From Pseudomonas sp. Irchel s3h14 (GTDB taxonomy: Bacteria > Pseudomonadota > Gammaproteobacteria > Pseudomonadales > Pseudomonadaceae): a stretch of 49,050 nucleotides of DNA. Positions 7,890 through 18,531 of this stretch are shown here, piece after piece (the first letter of the stretch is position 1; each line of letters starts with the position of its first letter). The translations under genes and the position numbers were made by a program. The stretch covers positions 1-49,050 of the forward strand of contig NZ_FYDJ01000032.1 in the NCBI RefSeq assembly GCF_900187425.1, in the 5' to 3' direction. Below the pieces are notes generated by a model. It searched no databases. It saw nothing but the letters and a program-made list of their open reading frames with translations, and had not been told where the DNA came from.

Positions 7890-10840
7890 CACTCGGCGTC
7901 CAGGTGCAGCGGCGTAACCACTCGACCGTCACTTTCCGCTTCGCCGAGGTTGGCGTCGATGAAGTACACGCGGTCATCGGCCAACTGACCCTTGTCGACC
8001 AGATAGTCCTTGATGCTGCTGGCGCGTTCCTGACCCAACTGACGCAACAGCACGTCGCTGGAACTCCAGAACTTGATCACGCCGTCGCGCATTTTTGCCG
8101 TGCGTTCTTCCTTGCCCAGATCCTTCCATTCGGCGGGCGGCTGGGTCTTCAGGCGCGTGCGGTAGATCCCTTCCAGTAGCGGACCTTTCTCGTTATCCGG
8201 TACTTCCAGCAATGAAGCCTGAGCCGGCACTTTGTCGCCGCGACGCTGGAGCATTTTGTAGTAGTTGTACTGGAATTCCCGCTCCAGACGTTGCTCGGCG
8301 ATCAGCGGGCCATCGCTGCTTGCGGCAGCCGTGCCTTCGATTTCCAGGCGCAGGGCCGGACGTTCCTTGAGGGCCTGGGACAGTTTCACCAGCGAACCCT
8401 CGGCATCCTTGCTCAGGTCGCTTGAGCCCGGGGCGAACGACACAGTGCCCAAATCTTCCGAACCACCGCCACTGACCAGCCCGCCAATCATTTTGAACGG
8501 CGCCGCGGCGGCCTTCACGATCAGGTTGCGCAGGGTCTGCCAGATGATAGGCATGACGCTGAACTGCGGGTTGTTCAGGTCGCCGCTCACCGGCAGCTCG
8601 ATGGAAATCTTGCCGTCGACGTCCTTGAGCAACGCGATCGCCAGCTTCAGCGGCAGGCTCACGGCGTCTGGGCTGTCGACCTTTTCACCCAGTTGCAGTT
8701 GCTCGACCACCACTTTGTTTTCGGCCAGGAGTTGGCCGTTGGTGATCTTGTAATGCAGGTCGAGATTGAGCCGGCCCTTGCGAATGCGGTAACCGGCGAA
8801 CTTGCCGGAGTAGGGCGTGAGCGTGGTCAGTTCAACTCGTTTGAAACTGGTGGCGATGTCGAGGCTGGCCATCGGGTCGAACGGGTTGACCGAGCCCTTG
8901 ATGGTGACCGGTGCATAGCGGTCGACCTTGCCTTTGATATCGACGCTGGCCGGTTTCGCCTGACGGCTGTCGATGGTACCAATTTGCCCATTGAGCTGTT
9001 GAATGGCCGTGGCGAAATTCGGGGTCAGGCTGAAGTCGGCGAAGTTGGCCGAACCGTCATTGATGGCAATGCCACCAATGTGGATGCCCAGCGGTTTTTC
9101 CTTGCTGGCAGGTTTGGCTGCAGCTGTTTTGGCGCCTGAGTCGGCCGGTTGCGGAATCAGCAGATCATCGATGTTGGTGGTGCGGTCATCGTTGATCATG
9201 AAGCGCGCATAAGGCTGGAACAGGTTGACCTTGTCGATCGACAGGCTGTCGCCGTGCTGATAATTCAGGCCTTCGAGCACCAACTGCTGCCACTTGAGGA
9301 AGTCGCGGGTTTTGAGGGTGTCGAGGGTATGCAGTTGATCGACCTGAGCACGGCCGGTGACGCTGAATGCCAGCGGCTCGGTGCTTTTCAGATCGACCGC
9401 CAAATCACTGCCGAGCATACCGCTGCGCAGTTCCAGGCGAATAAACGGGTTGATATAGGACTGGGCGACGCGCAGGTCGATGTCCTTGGTTTGTACGTTT
9501 AACCTGGCGCTGACCGGGGCGAGATTGACGATACCGTCTGCCGTGATCTTGCCTTGCTTGCCCACGCCCGTATCGAGCTTGAGGTTAAAAGGCGAGCCAT
9601 TGAGGCTGTCGAAATTCTGCAGGTCCAGGTTCAACGGGCCGACATCCAACGCCACGGCGGGTTGCGCCTTGCGGTCAGCCAGATGCACCTGGTAATTGCG
9701 CAGTTGCACGTCTTTGAGCAGCACCTGCCATGGCTTGCTTGGTGGCGCCGGGTCGGGTTTCGGTGAATCGGCGGCTGCCGGGGTACTGGCCGGCTCGGCG
9801 TTGGCTTTGGCGGCCGGTTTGGACGGTTGGCTGGCGAACAGTTTCTGCCAATCGAGTTGCCCGTCGGCTTCGAGGGCGGCCCAGGTTTCCAGTTTCTGGC
9901 TGCGGATCTTGCCGACGACCACTTGCTGCTTGGCCAGGTCGACGGTGGTTTCACTGATGTCCAGCCGCTCGAGTTTCGCCAGCGGTCGACCGTCTGGTGC
10001 TTTGATCGCAAACGGCGCGATGCTGACGGCGACGTTGCTCAACAGCAGCTCGGTCTCCTTGGCCAGGTTCAGTTTGTAGTCGGTGCTGAGGCTCATGACG
10101 CCGTCTTCGAGTACCAGTGGCACCGAGTCACGCACGTAGGGCCAAAAGGATTTCATCTTGCCATCGGTGATTTTCAGCTTACCTTCGGAGGCGAGCGGGA
10201 TCAGGCTGAAATTGCCGGTCCAGTCGATCTGTCCACCTGCCGGGCCGATGGCCACCAAGGTCATGTCGGCACTGTCTTCAGGCAGGGTGCTGAGGTTTTT
10301 CAGTTCGAAGTCGAGTTTGTCGTAGAGGAATTCGATGGGTTCGCTGGGGCGTTGATCCTGGAAGTGCACGACACCGCCGGCCAATTTGATCCGCTCGATG
10401 CGCAACGGGAACGGTTTGGCGTTCGGGTCGGCCGGGGTCGGTTCACTGGCGGGGATTTTGAACAGGCCAAGCAGATTGAGCTTGCCGTCCTTGCCGAAGA
10501 GGATTTCGGTCTTGGGTTTGTCTATTTCGATATCGGACAGGTGCAGCGCCTTGGTCCAGAGGCTGTCGATCTGCAAGTTTGCATACAGTCGCTCGAAGCC
10601 GACCTGTTCCTTGCCCGGCTCGCCGATGATCAGGCCCCACAGGGTTACTTCAAGGCTGAACGGGTTGAGTTCGATCCGCGAAATCGTCGCGGGCGTCGTT
10701 GCGTAATTGGCCAATTGTTGATTGGCCACCCGCAACGCGATGCCCGGCAAAATCAGAAACCCCAGCAGGCTGTAGAGGGCTAGAGTGGTCAACAGAGCGC
10801 CAATAGCGCGAATCAATCCTTTGGGCATGTGCGGCTTCAT
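7889..10840 (-). CDS. DUF748 / AsmA-like large envelope protein
   Basis: A protein of about 983 residues. An N-terminal membrane anchor (LLTTLALYSLLGFLILPGIAL) is followed by a very long periplasmic region rich in beta-strand repeats typical of AsmA-like proteins. A low-complexity Ala/Pro/Lys linker lies near residues 345-380. The C-terminal part contains an LGTVSFAPGSSDLSK segment reminiscent of OmpA-like or DUF748 ends. AsmA-like proteins are proposed to move phospholipids between envelope layers, but a role for this one is an inference. The start is uncertain. ATG at 10840 (MKPHMPKG) is used, with GTG at 10873 and ATG at 10828 as alternatives. Confidence 0.82.
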   Translation of the reverse strand: MKPHMPKGLIRAIGALLTTLALYSLLGFLILPGIALRVANQQLANYATTPATISRIELNPFSLEVTLWGLIIGEPGKEQVGFERLYANLQIDSLWTKALHLSDIEIDKPKTEILFGKDGKLNLLGLFKIPASEPTPADPNAKPFPLRIERIKLAGGVVHFQDQRPSEPIEFLYDKLDFELKNLSTLPEDSADMTLVAIGPAGGQIDWTGNFSLIPLASEGKLKITDGKMKSFWPYVRDSVPLVLEDGVMSLSTDYKLNLAKETELLLSNVAVSIAPFAIKAPDGRPLAKLERLDISETTVDLAKQQVVVGKIRSQKLETWAALEADGQLDWQKLFASQPSKPAAKANAEPASTPAAADSPKPDPAPPSKPWQVLLKDVQLRNYQVHLADRKAQPAVALDVGPLNLDLQNFDSLNGSPFNLKLDTGVGKQGKITADGIVNLAPVSARLNVQTKDIDLRVAQSYINPFIRLELRSGMLGSDLAVDLKSTEPLAFSVTGRAQVDQLHTLDTLKTRDFLKWQQLVLEGLNYQHGDSLSIDKVNLFQPYARFMINDDRTTNIDDLLIPQPADSGAKTAAAKPASKEKPLGIHIGGIAINDGSANFADFSLTPNFATAIQQLNGQIGTIDSRQAKPASVDIKGKVDRYAPVTIKGSVNPFDPMASLDIATSFKRVELTTLTPYSGKFAGYRIRKGRLNLDLHYKITNGQLLAENKVVVEQLQLGEKVDSPDAVSLPLKLAIALLKDVDGKISIELPVSGDLNNPQFSVMPIIWQTLRNLIVKAAAAPFKMIGGLVSGGGSEDLGTVSFAPGSSDLSKDAEGSLVKLSQALKERPALRLEIEGTAAASSDGPLIAEQRLEREFQYNYYKMLQRRGDKVPAQASLLEVPDNEKGPLLEGIYRTRLKTQPPAEWKDLGKEERTAKMRDGVIKFWSSSDVLLRQLGQERASSIKDYLVDKGQLADDRVYFIDANLGEAESDGRVVTPLHLDAE

Positions 10841-10933
10841 CTGTCTGAATCGGAGAGCGTTGGAGTATGGCACGCGTTTCCGGTTCCGAAGTGATCAAGC
10901 TTTATAGGAATTATCTGATTTTCCGGACGAATC

Positions 10934-11950
10934 TCAGAGTTGCAGAATCAGGGTTTTCAGCGGCGGCTGCTCATCCATTGACGGAAAATCGCCGCCCGGT
11001 TTCATCACCGTCCACTCGCGCACCGGCCGGCCGGCTTTCTCTGCACAACGCAAAACCTGCTCGCGCCAGTCGTCCATGCTGACTTTTGCCAGGTTGTTGC
11101 AGCAGATCAGCACGCCGTTGTCGGCGGTGGTCAGCAATGCTGGCTTCAGCAGGCTCTGATAGTCGCGCAGCAGGTCGACGGTGCCGAAAGCACTCTTGGC
11201 CCAGGCTGGCGGGTCCAGCAGCACCAGGTCGTACTGACGCTGTTCCAGACGCTGATAGCTCGGCAGTTTCTGCCCGCGGCGCTGGCTGATCGGCAGGCCG
11301 GCCAACTGGCGGATGGCCGGGAAGTAGTCGGACTGGATGAATTCCATGGTCGGCAACTGCGGATTGAGCAAGCCGTTCTCACGGCCGACGGCCAGGTTGC
11401 CCTCAGCGAAGTCGAGGTTGCAGACTTCGCTCGCGCCACCGGCCGCTGCACTCAGGCCTACGCCACAGGTGTAGGCGAACAGGTTCAGCACGCTTTTGTT
11501 TTTGCTGTGCTGCTTGACCCAGCCGCGCGTGTTGCGCAGGTCGAGGAACAGCAGCGGATCCTGGCCGGCGTGGCGGCCGCGAACCCGGTAATTCAAGCCC
11601 CATTCGTGACCGATCAAGTCTTGCAGGGCGGCCTCGTCGGCGCGGTAGACGGTGTCTTCACGGTCGATACGCGAGTTGCCACGGGAGCGATCGTTGTAGA
11701 CCAGCAGCGTTTCGAGGCCCAGGTGCTGATTGATGGTGTCGTGCAGTTGCAGCAGCGCATCACGTTCCAGCGATTGGTGAAAGCTTTGCACCAGCAATTG
11801 TGGGCCGTAACGGTCGATCGTCAGGCCGCCGGCGCCTTCCTGGCTGCCGTGGAACAGGCGATAGCAATCGGTGCCTTGCTGATGCAGTTCGGCCAGCAGG
11901 TCCTGACGACGATCGAGGGCGGCGCGCAGCGCCTGATTCAAGGAAGACAT
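10934..11950 (-). CDS. Class I SAM-dependent rRNA methyltransferase, RlmI/RlmK-like
   Basis: A 338-residue predicted methyltransferase. The N-terminal third (YRLFHGSQEGAGGLTIDRYG) matches the middle domain of RlmI-type enzymes without an obvious PUA domain before it. The Rossmann core follows: FLDLRNTRGWV, motif I VLNLFAYTCGVGLSAA, an acidic residue after strand 2 (NLDFA) and motif IV LVLLDPPAWAKS. Members modify cytosines or guanines of 23S rRNA, but the base and position here cannot be told from sequence. It sits alone between the DUF748 gene and a REP element. Confidence 0.82.
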   Translation of the reverse strand: MSSLNQALRAALDRRQDLLAELHQQGTDCYRLFHGSQEGAGGLTIDRYGPQLLVQSFHQSLERDALLQLHDTINQHLGLETLLVYNDRSRGNSRIDREDTVYRADEAALQDLIGHEWGLNYRVRGRHAGQDPLLFLDLRNTRGWVKQHSKNKSVLNLFAYTCGVGLSAAAGGASEVCNLDFAEGNLAVGRENGLLNPQLPTMEFIQSDYFPAIRQLAGLPISQRRGQKLPSYQRLEQRQYDLVLLDPPAWAKSAFGTVDLLRDYQSLLKPALLTTADNGVLICCNNLAKVSMDDWREQVLRCAEKAGRPVREWTVMKPGGDFPSMDEQPPLKTLILQL

Positions 11951-12017
11951 GCTGGGCGCCTTGCAGGAGGGAATTTGGCGCGGGAGTTTAACAGCATTGC
12001 ACCTGATCCCGAGTCAC

Positions 12018-12126
12018 TGATCGTTCCCACGCTCTGCGTGGGAATGCCTCTATGGACGCTCTGCGTCCGCTTCTGGGACGCGGAGCGTCCCGGGCTGCAT
12101 TCCCACGCGGAGCGTGGGAACGATCA
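12018..12126. repeat. REP doublet, CGTTCCCACGCTCTGCGTGGGAA type
   Basis: Inverted arms at 12018-12047 and 12097-12126 match over 30 bases with one mismatch. Each arm itself folds (TTCCCACGC with GCGTGGGAA). A shorter nested hairpin (GGACGCTC with its partner) lies between them. It is a second sequence family of REP element, between the methyltransferase gene and the MpaB-like gene. Confidence 0.88.
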
Positions 12127-12137
12127 TGCAGGCAGGA

Positions 12138-13010
12138 TCAGGTCAGCAAACCCATCCGTCGTTTGGCGCGGTGCACCGAGCCGTTACGCACCGCCCAGCG
12201 CATCATCGGCACGCTGCGATTGACGCTGGCGCGGATCAGCTTGCGTTGCAGCGGGCTCTGGCTGACGCCAAGCATGTCACTGGCCCAGTCCGGCAGCAGG
12301 TCGATCCCGGCCTTCATCATCAAACCGCCGAAAGGTCTGGCCAGACGGCTGGGGGACGGGGCGTTCAACAACAGCCGTAACACCTCTCGACTGCGCTCAT
12401 CGCACAGTAGCTGTGGGCGAATGCGTTCAAGGTAATCGGCAATTTCCTGTCGCGAACGCGGCACGTCACGGGCGCCGAGCCGTTCGGCGACCAGCGCGAT
12501 TTCCGCGTAATAACGGTCCTGATCAGCAAGGGAAAGGTTCGGATTGCGGTAACGCAAATGGGCCGCGAGGAAGTTGCTGACTTCGGCCACGTGCACCCAG
12601 GTCAACAGATCGGGATCGCTGGCGGCGTAAGGCCGGCCATCCGGTGCCGTGCCGGTCACTTGCAGGTGGATGGTGCGGACCTTCTCGATCAGCCAGTCGG
12701 CGTCCTTTCGCGAACCGAAGGTGGTGCCGGAAATGAACTGCCCGGTGCGGCGCAGTCGGCCGATCATGTCCTCGCGGAAATTCGAATGGTCCCAGACCCC
12801 GGCCAGGGCCAGTGGATGCAGAGCTTGCAGCATCAGGGCGCTGATGCCGCCGATCAGCATGCTGCTGAAGTCGCCATGCACTTGCCAGCTCACCGAATCG
12901 GGGCCGAACAGGCCGGGATCACCCTTGGGGTTTTCCAGGTCGAGCTTGCCCAGAGACAGACCGGTCAGGCTCATGATCTGGGTTTCGATGCGGGTTCGAA
13001 TGAATTCCAT
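12138..13010 (-). CDS. Oxygenase MpaB family protein (DUF2236)
   Basis: A 290-residue, mostly helical protein of the DUF2236 / MpaB / latex-clearing-protein superfamily, whose studied members bind haem b. Family hallmarks include an N-terminal region with SWQVHGDFSSMLIGGISALMLQALHPLALAGVWDHSNF, which holds candidate haem or proton-relay histidines, then GRLRRTG and LLTWVHVAEVSNFLAAH. No signal peptide is evident. The substrate is unknown. The upstream neighbour is acsA, 65 bases away on the same strand, so co-transcription is possible. Confidence 0.8.
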   Translation of the reverse strand: MEFIRTRIETQIMSLTGLSLGKLDLENPKGDPGLFGPDSVSWQVHGDFSSMLIGGISALMLQALHPLALAGVWDHSNFREDMIGRLRRTGQFISGTTFGSRKDADWLIEKVRTIHLQVTGTAPDGRPYAASDPDLLTWVHVAEVSNFLAAHLRYRNPNLSLADQDRYYAEIALVAERLGARDVPRSRQEIADYLERIRPQLLCDERSREVLRLLLNAPSPSRLARPFGGLMMKAGIDLLPDWASDMLGVSQSPLQRKLIRASVNRSVPMMRWAVRNGSVHRAKRRMGLLT

Positions 13011-13075
13011 GGCGGCTCAGTGGCGGAAAAGGAGGCGCGGCCATTAACGGCCGCGCAGGCTTTTGAAACAAGCGA

Positions 13076-15013
<1,938 letters not shown>

Positions 15014-15025
15014 GACGGTTCCTTA

Positions 15026-15033
15026 TTCTTGTT
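15026..15033 (-). promoter_or_regulatory. Candidate Hfq/Crc (CA) motif next to the acsA ribosome binding site
   Basis: On the minus strand the sequence AACAAGAA fits the AANAANAA pattern bound by Hfq with Crc. It is followed one base later by the Shine-Dalgarno AAGGAA. Blocking this site would hide the RBS. The pattern is short and can arise by chance, so this is a prediction. Confidence 0.5.
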
Positions 15034-15100
15034 TTGCGACAAGAGATAAAGATGCGCCGAGTGAGGAGAGGGTTCAAGACCCGAAAACAAACGCAACCCT

Positions 15101-15189
15101 GTAGGAGCGAAGCTTGCTCGCGATGCAGACACCGCGGTGTATCAGGTACACCGCGTTATCGTTCATCGCGAGCAAGCTCGGCTCCTACG
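15101..15189. repeat. REP doublet, GTAGGAGC...GCTTGCTCGCGA type
   Basis: Inverted arms start GTAGGAGCGAAGCTTGCTCG at 15101 and end at 15189 with the complementary sequence. One inserted base in the left arm breaks perfect symmetry. A nested inverted pair (ACCGCGGTGTA with TACACCGCG) sits in the loop. It lies between the acsA leader and the pgi stop. Confidence 0.88.
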
Positions 15190-15200
15190 GGAGCGAGGCG

Positions 15201-16865
15201 TTAGCCGCGGTGACGACCGCGGAAGTAGTTGATCAGGCCTTGAGTCGAAGCATCGTCAGCCGGGGTTTCTTCGCTGCCGACCAGGCGGTTGTAGACGCCT
15301 TTGCCGAGTTCTTTACCCAGCTCCACGCCCCACTGGTCGAAGGCGTTGATGCCCCAGATCACGCTTTGCACGAAGACTTTGTGTTCGTACATCGCCACCA
15401 ATGCGCCGAGACGACGCGGGCTGATGCGTTCGACCACCAACGTATTGCTCGGACGGTTGCCCGGGATCACCTTGTGAGGCGCGAGTTTCTGTACCTCTAC
15501 TTCGCTGATGCCTTTGTCGCGCAACTCGGCTTCGGCTTCGGCAAGGGTCTTGCCCAGCATCAGCGCCTGGCTTTGCGACAGGCAGTTGGCGTACAGCCAC
15601 TGGTGGTGGTCGGACACCGGGTTGAAGCTGACGATCGGCACGATGAAGTCGGCCGGGATCAGTTGGGTGCCCTGGTGCAGCAGCTGGTGATACGCATGCT
15701 GACCGTTGCAGCCCACGCCACCCCAGATCACCGGGCCGGTGTCGGTGGACACCGGGGTGCCGTCCTGGCGCACGCTCTTGCCGTTGGATTCCATGTCCAG
15801 CTGTTGCAAATGCTTGGTGATGTTACGCAGGTAGTGGTCGTACGGCAGGATCGCGTGGCTTTGCGCGCCCCAGAAGTTTCCGTACCACACGCCGAGCAAC
15901 GCCAGCAGCACCGGCATGTTCTGTTCGAAAGGCGCGCTCTGGAAATGCTGGTCCATGGTGTAGGCACCGGACAGCAGTTCCTTGAAGTTCGACATGCCGA
16001 TGGCCAGGGCAATCGGCAAACCGATGGCCGACCACAGCGAGTAACGGCCGCCAACCCAGTCCCACATCGGGAAGATGTTTTCTTCGCGGATCCCGAATGC
16101 CACAGCCGCTGCATTGTTGCTGGAGACGGCGATGAAGTGACGATACAGCTCTGCTTCCGAACCACCCTGAGCCAGGTACCAGGCGCGTGCGGCCTGGGCA
16201 TTCTTCAGGGTTTCGAGGGTGTTGAAGGATTTCGACGAAACGATGAACAGCGTGGTTTCGGCGCGCAGTTTCATGGTCAGTTCGTGGAACTCACTGCCGT
16301 CGATGTTCGCCAGGTAATGGCAGCGCACGCCCTTCTGGGCGTAGGACAGCAGCGCTTCGGAGACCAGCTCCGGGCCGAGGAACGAGCCACCGATGCCGAT
16401 GTTCACCACGTCAGTGATCGGCTTCTCGGAGTAACCGCGCCACAAACCGTCGTGGATACGGCCCACGAGGTCGGTGATCTGGTTCAGGACCTTGTGCACT
16501 TCCGGCATCACGTTGACGCCGTTGACCGACAGCTTGTCGCCGACCGGACGGCGCAGGGCGGTGTGCAAGGCCGGGCGACCTTCGGAGGAGTTGACGATTT
16601 CGCCTTCGAACAGCGCTTTGATCGCGCCCTGGAGGTCGACTTCGTTGGCCAGGCCCACCAGCAGATCGCGGGTCTGGGCGTTGATCAGGTTCTTCGAGTA
16701 GTCGAGAAACAGGCCGCAGCTGCTGAGGGTGAATTGGGTAAAACGCTGCGGATCGGCATTAAAGGCTTCGCGCATGCTGAAATCTTGCATGGCTTGGCGG
16801 TGGTCATTCAACGCTTGCCAGGCGGGCAGAGCGGTAACGTCTTGAGGGGTGCGGTAATACGCCAT
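15201..16865 (-). CDS. pgi: Glucose-6-phosphate isomerase
   Basis: Interconverts glucose 6-phosphate and fructose 6-phosphate. The protein has 554 residues, close to the bacterial norm of about 550. Visible motifs are NIGIGGSFLGPELV near residue 150, VSSKSFNTLET (phosphate loop) near 210, the PGI signature 1 region around DWVGGRYSLWSAIGLP, and the signature 2 region INAFDQWGVELGKELGK near 505-521. An AAGGAAA site lies upstream of the ATG. In pseudomonads, which use the Entner-Doudoroff route, it acts mainly in recycling and in exopolysaccharide precursor supply (family knowledge). Confidence 0.97.
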   Translation of the reverse strand: MAYYRTPQDVTALPAWQALNDHRQAMQDFSMREAFNADPQRFTQFTLSSCGLFLDYSKNLINAQTRDLLVGLANEVDLQGAIKALFEGEIVNSSEGRPALHTALRRPVGDKLSVNGVNVMPEVHKVLNQITDLVGRIHDGLWRGYSEKPITDVVNIGIGGSFLGPELVSEALLSYAQKGVRCHYLANIDGSEFHELTMKLRAETTLFIVSSKSFNTLETLKNAQAARAWYLAQGGSEAELYRHFIAVSSNNAAAVAFGIREENIFPMWDWVGGRYSLWSAIGLPIALAIGMSNFKELLSGAYTMDQHFQSAPFEQNMPVLLALLGVWYGNFWGAQSHAILPYDHYLRNITKHLQQLDMESNGKSVRQDGTPVSTDTGPVIWGGVGCNGQHAYHQLLHQGTQLIPADFIVPIVSFNPVSDHHQWLYANCLSQSQALMLGKTLAEAEAELRDKGISEVEVQKLAPHKVIPGNRPSNTLVVERISPRRLGALVAMYEHKVFVQSVIWGINAFDQWGVELGKELGKGVYNRLVGSEETPADDASTQGLINYFRGRHRG

Positions 16866-17094
16866 CGCTGCGGGTTTCCTTTTTACTTGAACGGCCTTTT
16901 GAACACTAAAAATACCGGAGCGCTGTGGGTGGGCGTCCGGTCAACTGCGTCGACACGATTTCATGACACAGGGCGAATACAGTAAACCTCGCGCTGCGAT
17001 CTGTCTTGACTTTGTCTGACCCGTTCCCGGTACTTTTTTATACATCGTGCAGGGAACAGTCCGACAAACGGAAGGGGGAGGGGCTAAGACGGGA

Positions 17095-17475
17095 TCAGGC
17101 GACCTGAACCGGAATGGCATTGCTGGTATGGCTCAGTTCATTACCCGGCGCCATGTAGAGCATGCGTGGCTTGAAGTTGAGCAGCTCGGCTTCGCTGTAG
17201 TGGGCGTATGCGCAGATGATCACGCGGTCACCGACCTTGGCCTTGTGCGCCGCGGCACCGTTGACCGAGATCATGCGCGAACCTTCTTCGCCACGAATTG
17301 CGTAGGTGGTGAAGCGTTCACCATTGTCGACGTTGTAGATCTGGATCTGTTCGTACTCACGGATGCCGGACAGGTCCAGCCATTCGCCGTCGATGGCGCA
17401 AGAACCTTCGTAATCGAGTACAGCGTGGGTGACTTCGGCGCGATGCAGCTTGGCCTTGAGCATGATGGCGTGCAT
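17095..17475 (-). CDS. panD: Aspartate 1-decarboxylase
   Basis: Makes beta-alanine from L-aspartate for pantothenate. The protein has 126 residues when started at MHAIMLKAKLHRAEVT, the conserved beginning. The longer frame to 17538 is rejected. The self-cleavage site Gly24-Ser25 (YEGSCAID) that generates the pyruvoyl cofactor is present, as are the family motifs YVNxxGERFTTYAI-like NVDNGERFTTYAI and NGAAAHKAKVGDRVII. GGGGAAA precedes the start. A REP element separates it from panC upstream. Confidence 0.96.
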   Translation of the reverse strand: MHAIMLKAKLHRAEVTHAVLDYEGSCAIDGEWLDLSGIREYEQIQIYNVDNGERFTTYAIRGEEGSRMISVNGAAAHKAKVGDRVIICAYAHYSEAELLNFKPRMLYMAPGNELSHTSNAIPVQVA

Positions 17476-17563
17476 GAGTGTTTCCCCGGGGCGGAATCGA
17501 ACGGCGGGCATTGTGCCCAAAGGCTTGAGGGCCAGCAATACGGTCTGGAAGCGACGTAGATCT

Positions 17564-17657
17564 AATGTGGGAGCGGGCTTGCTCGCGAAAGCGGTGTGTC
17601 ATTCAGCATTGATGCCGACTGATCCACCGCATTCGCGAGCAAGCCCGCTCCCACATT
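17564..17657. repeat. REP doublet, GTGGGAGCGGGCTTGCTCGCGAA type
   Basis: Perfectly inverted 26-base arms at 17564-17589 and 17632-17657 with a 42-base loop. It is inserted between panC and panD. It belongs to the same broad family as the elements at 15101, 19592, 28068 and 42010 (core GCTTGCTCGCGA), but the left end is GTGGGAG rather than GTAGGAG. Confidence 0.9.
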
Positions 17658-17670
17658 TGTTTTGCGGTGT

Positions 17671-18531
17671 TCAGGCAGTAGCGTCGAGGTTCAGATGCAG
17701 GTTATCGATCAACCGCGTAGTGCCCAGGAACGCTGCCACCAGAATCACCAGATCCCTATCTTGCGCCGTTGCCGGGCGCAAGGTCTGGGCGTGACGAATC
17801 TCCAGATAGTCAGGACGCAAACCCGCCGCTTCAAGCTGCTTGATCTGCGCACCGATCAACGCCGGGAAATCCCGTTCGCCCTGTTTGATCGCATCGGCAA
17901 TCTGGCTCAAACCGCGATACACAACAGGTGCAACGGCCCGTTGTTCTTCGCTGAGGAAACCATTGCGCGACGACAGCGCCAGGCCATCGGCTGCACGTAC
18001 CGTCGGTTCGCCGATGATCTGGATCGGCATGTTCAGGTCATGCACCAGGGCGCGGATCACCGCCAGTTGCTGGAAGTCTTTCTGGCCGAAGATCGCCAGG
18101 TCCGGCTGGACCATGTTGAACAGCTTGGTGACCACCGTCGCCACACCTTCGAAGTGCCCGGGACGGCTGGCGCCGCAGAGGCCTTCGGAGAGTTGCGGAA
18201 CGCTGACGCGGGTCTGGCCGACCATGCCGTCGGGATACATTTCTTCAACGGTTGGCGCGAACAGCAAGTGGCAACCGGCCTGGAGCAGTTTCTCCTGATC
18301 GGCTGCGAGGGTGCGCGGGTACTTGTCGAGGTCTTCGCCGGCGCCGAACTGCAGCGGGTTGACGAAAATGCTCGCGACCACGAAATCCACCCGTTGGGAG
18401 GCTTTGGTCACCAGTGCCACATGACCGCTGTGCAGGTTGCCCATGGTCGGCACGAAGCCGATGCGCTTGCCTTCACTGCGGGCACGGGCCACGGCGGCCC
18501 GCAATTCGCGTACGGTTTTTACGGTGTTCAT
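17671..18531 (-). CDS. panC: Pantothenate synthetase (pantoate-beta-alanine ligase)
   Basis: Joins pantoate and beta-alanine with ATP. The protein has 286 residues. The N-terminal nucleotidyltransferase motif FVPTMGNLHSGHVAL contains the HxGH element. FVNPLQFGAGEDLDKYPRT and GQKDFQQL are conserved substrate-binding stretches, and LSSRNGFLSEEQR holds the SSRN loop. Its ATG overlaps the panB stop (ATGA), showing coupling. It follows panB directly and precedes panD, the classic pan gene order. Confidence 0.97.
   Translation of the reverse strand: MNTVKTVRELRAAVARARSEGKRIGFVPTMGNLHSGHVALVTKASQRVDFVVASIFVNPLQFGAGEDLDKYPRTLAADQEKLLQAGCHLLFAPTVEEMYPDGMVGQTRVSVPQLSEGLCGASRPGHFEGVATVVTKLFNMVQPDLAIFGQKDFQQLAVIRALVHDLNMPIQIIGEPTVRAADGLALSSRNGFLSEEQRAVAPVVYRGLSQIADAIKQGERDFPALIGAQIKQLEAAGLRPDYLEIRHAQTLRPATAQDRDLVILVAAFLGTTRLIDNLHLNLDATA

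Noticed and set aside
15114..16985. 623-codon plus-strand open frame
   Set aside because: Antisense to pgi and running through a REP element. The pgi frame carries all enzyme motifs.
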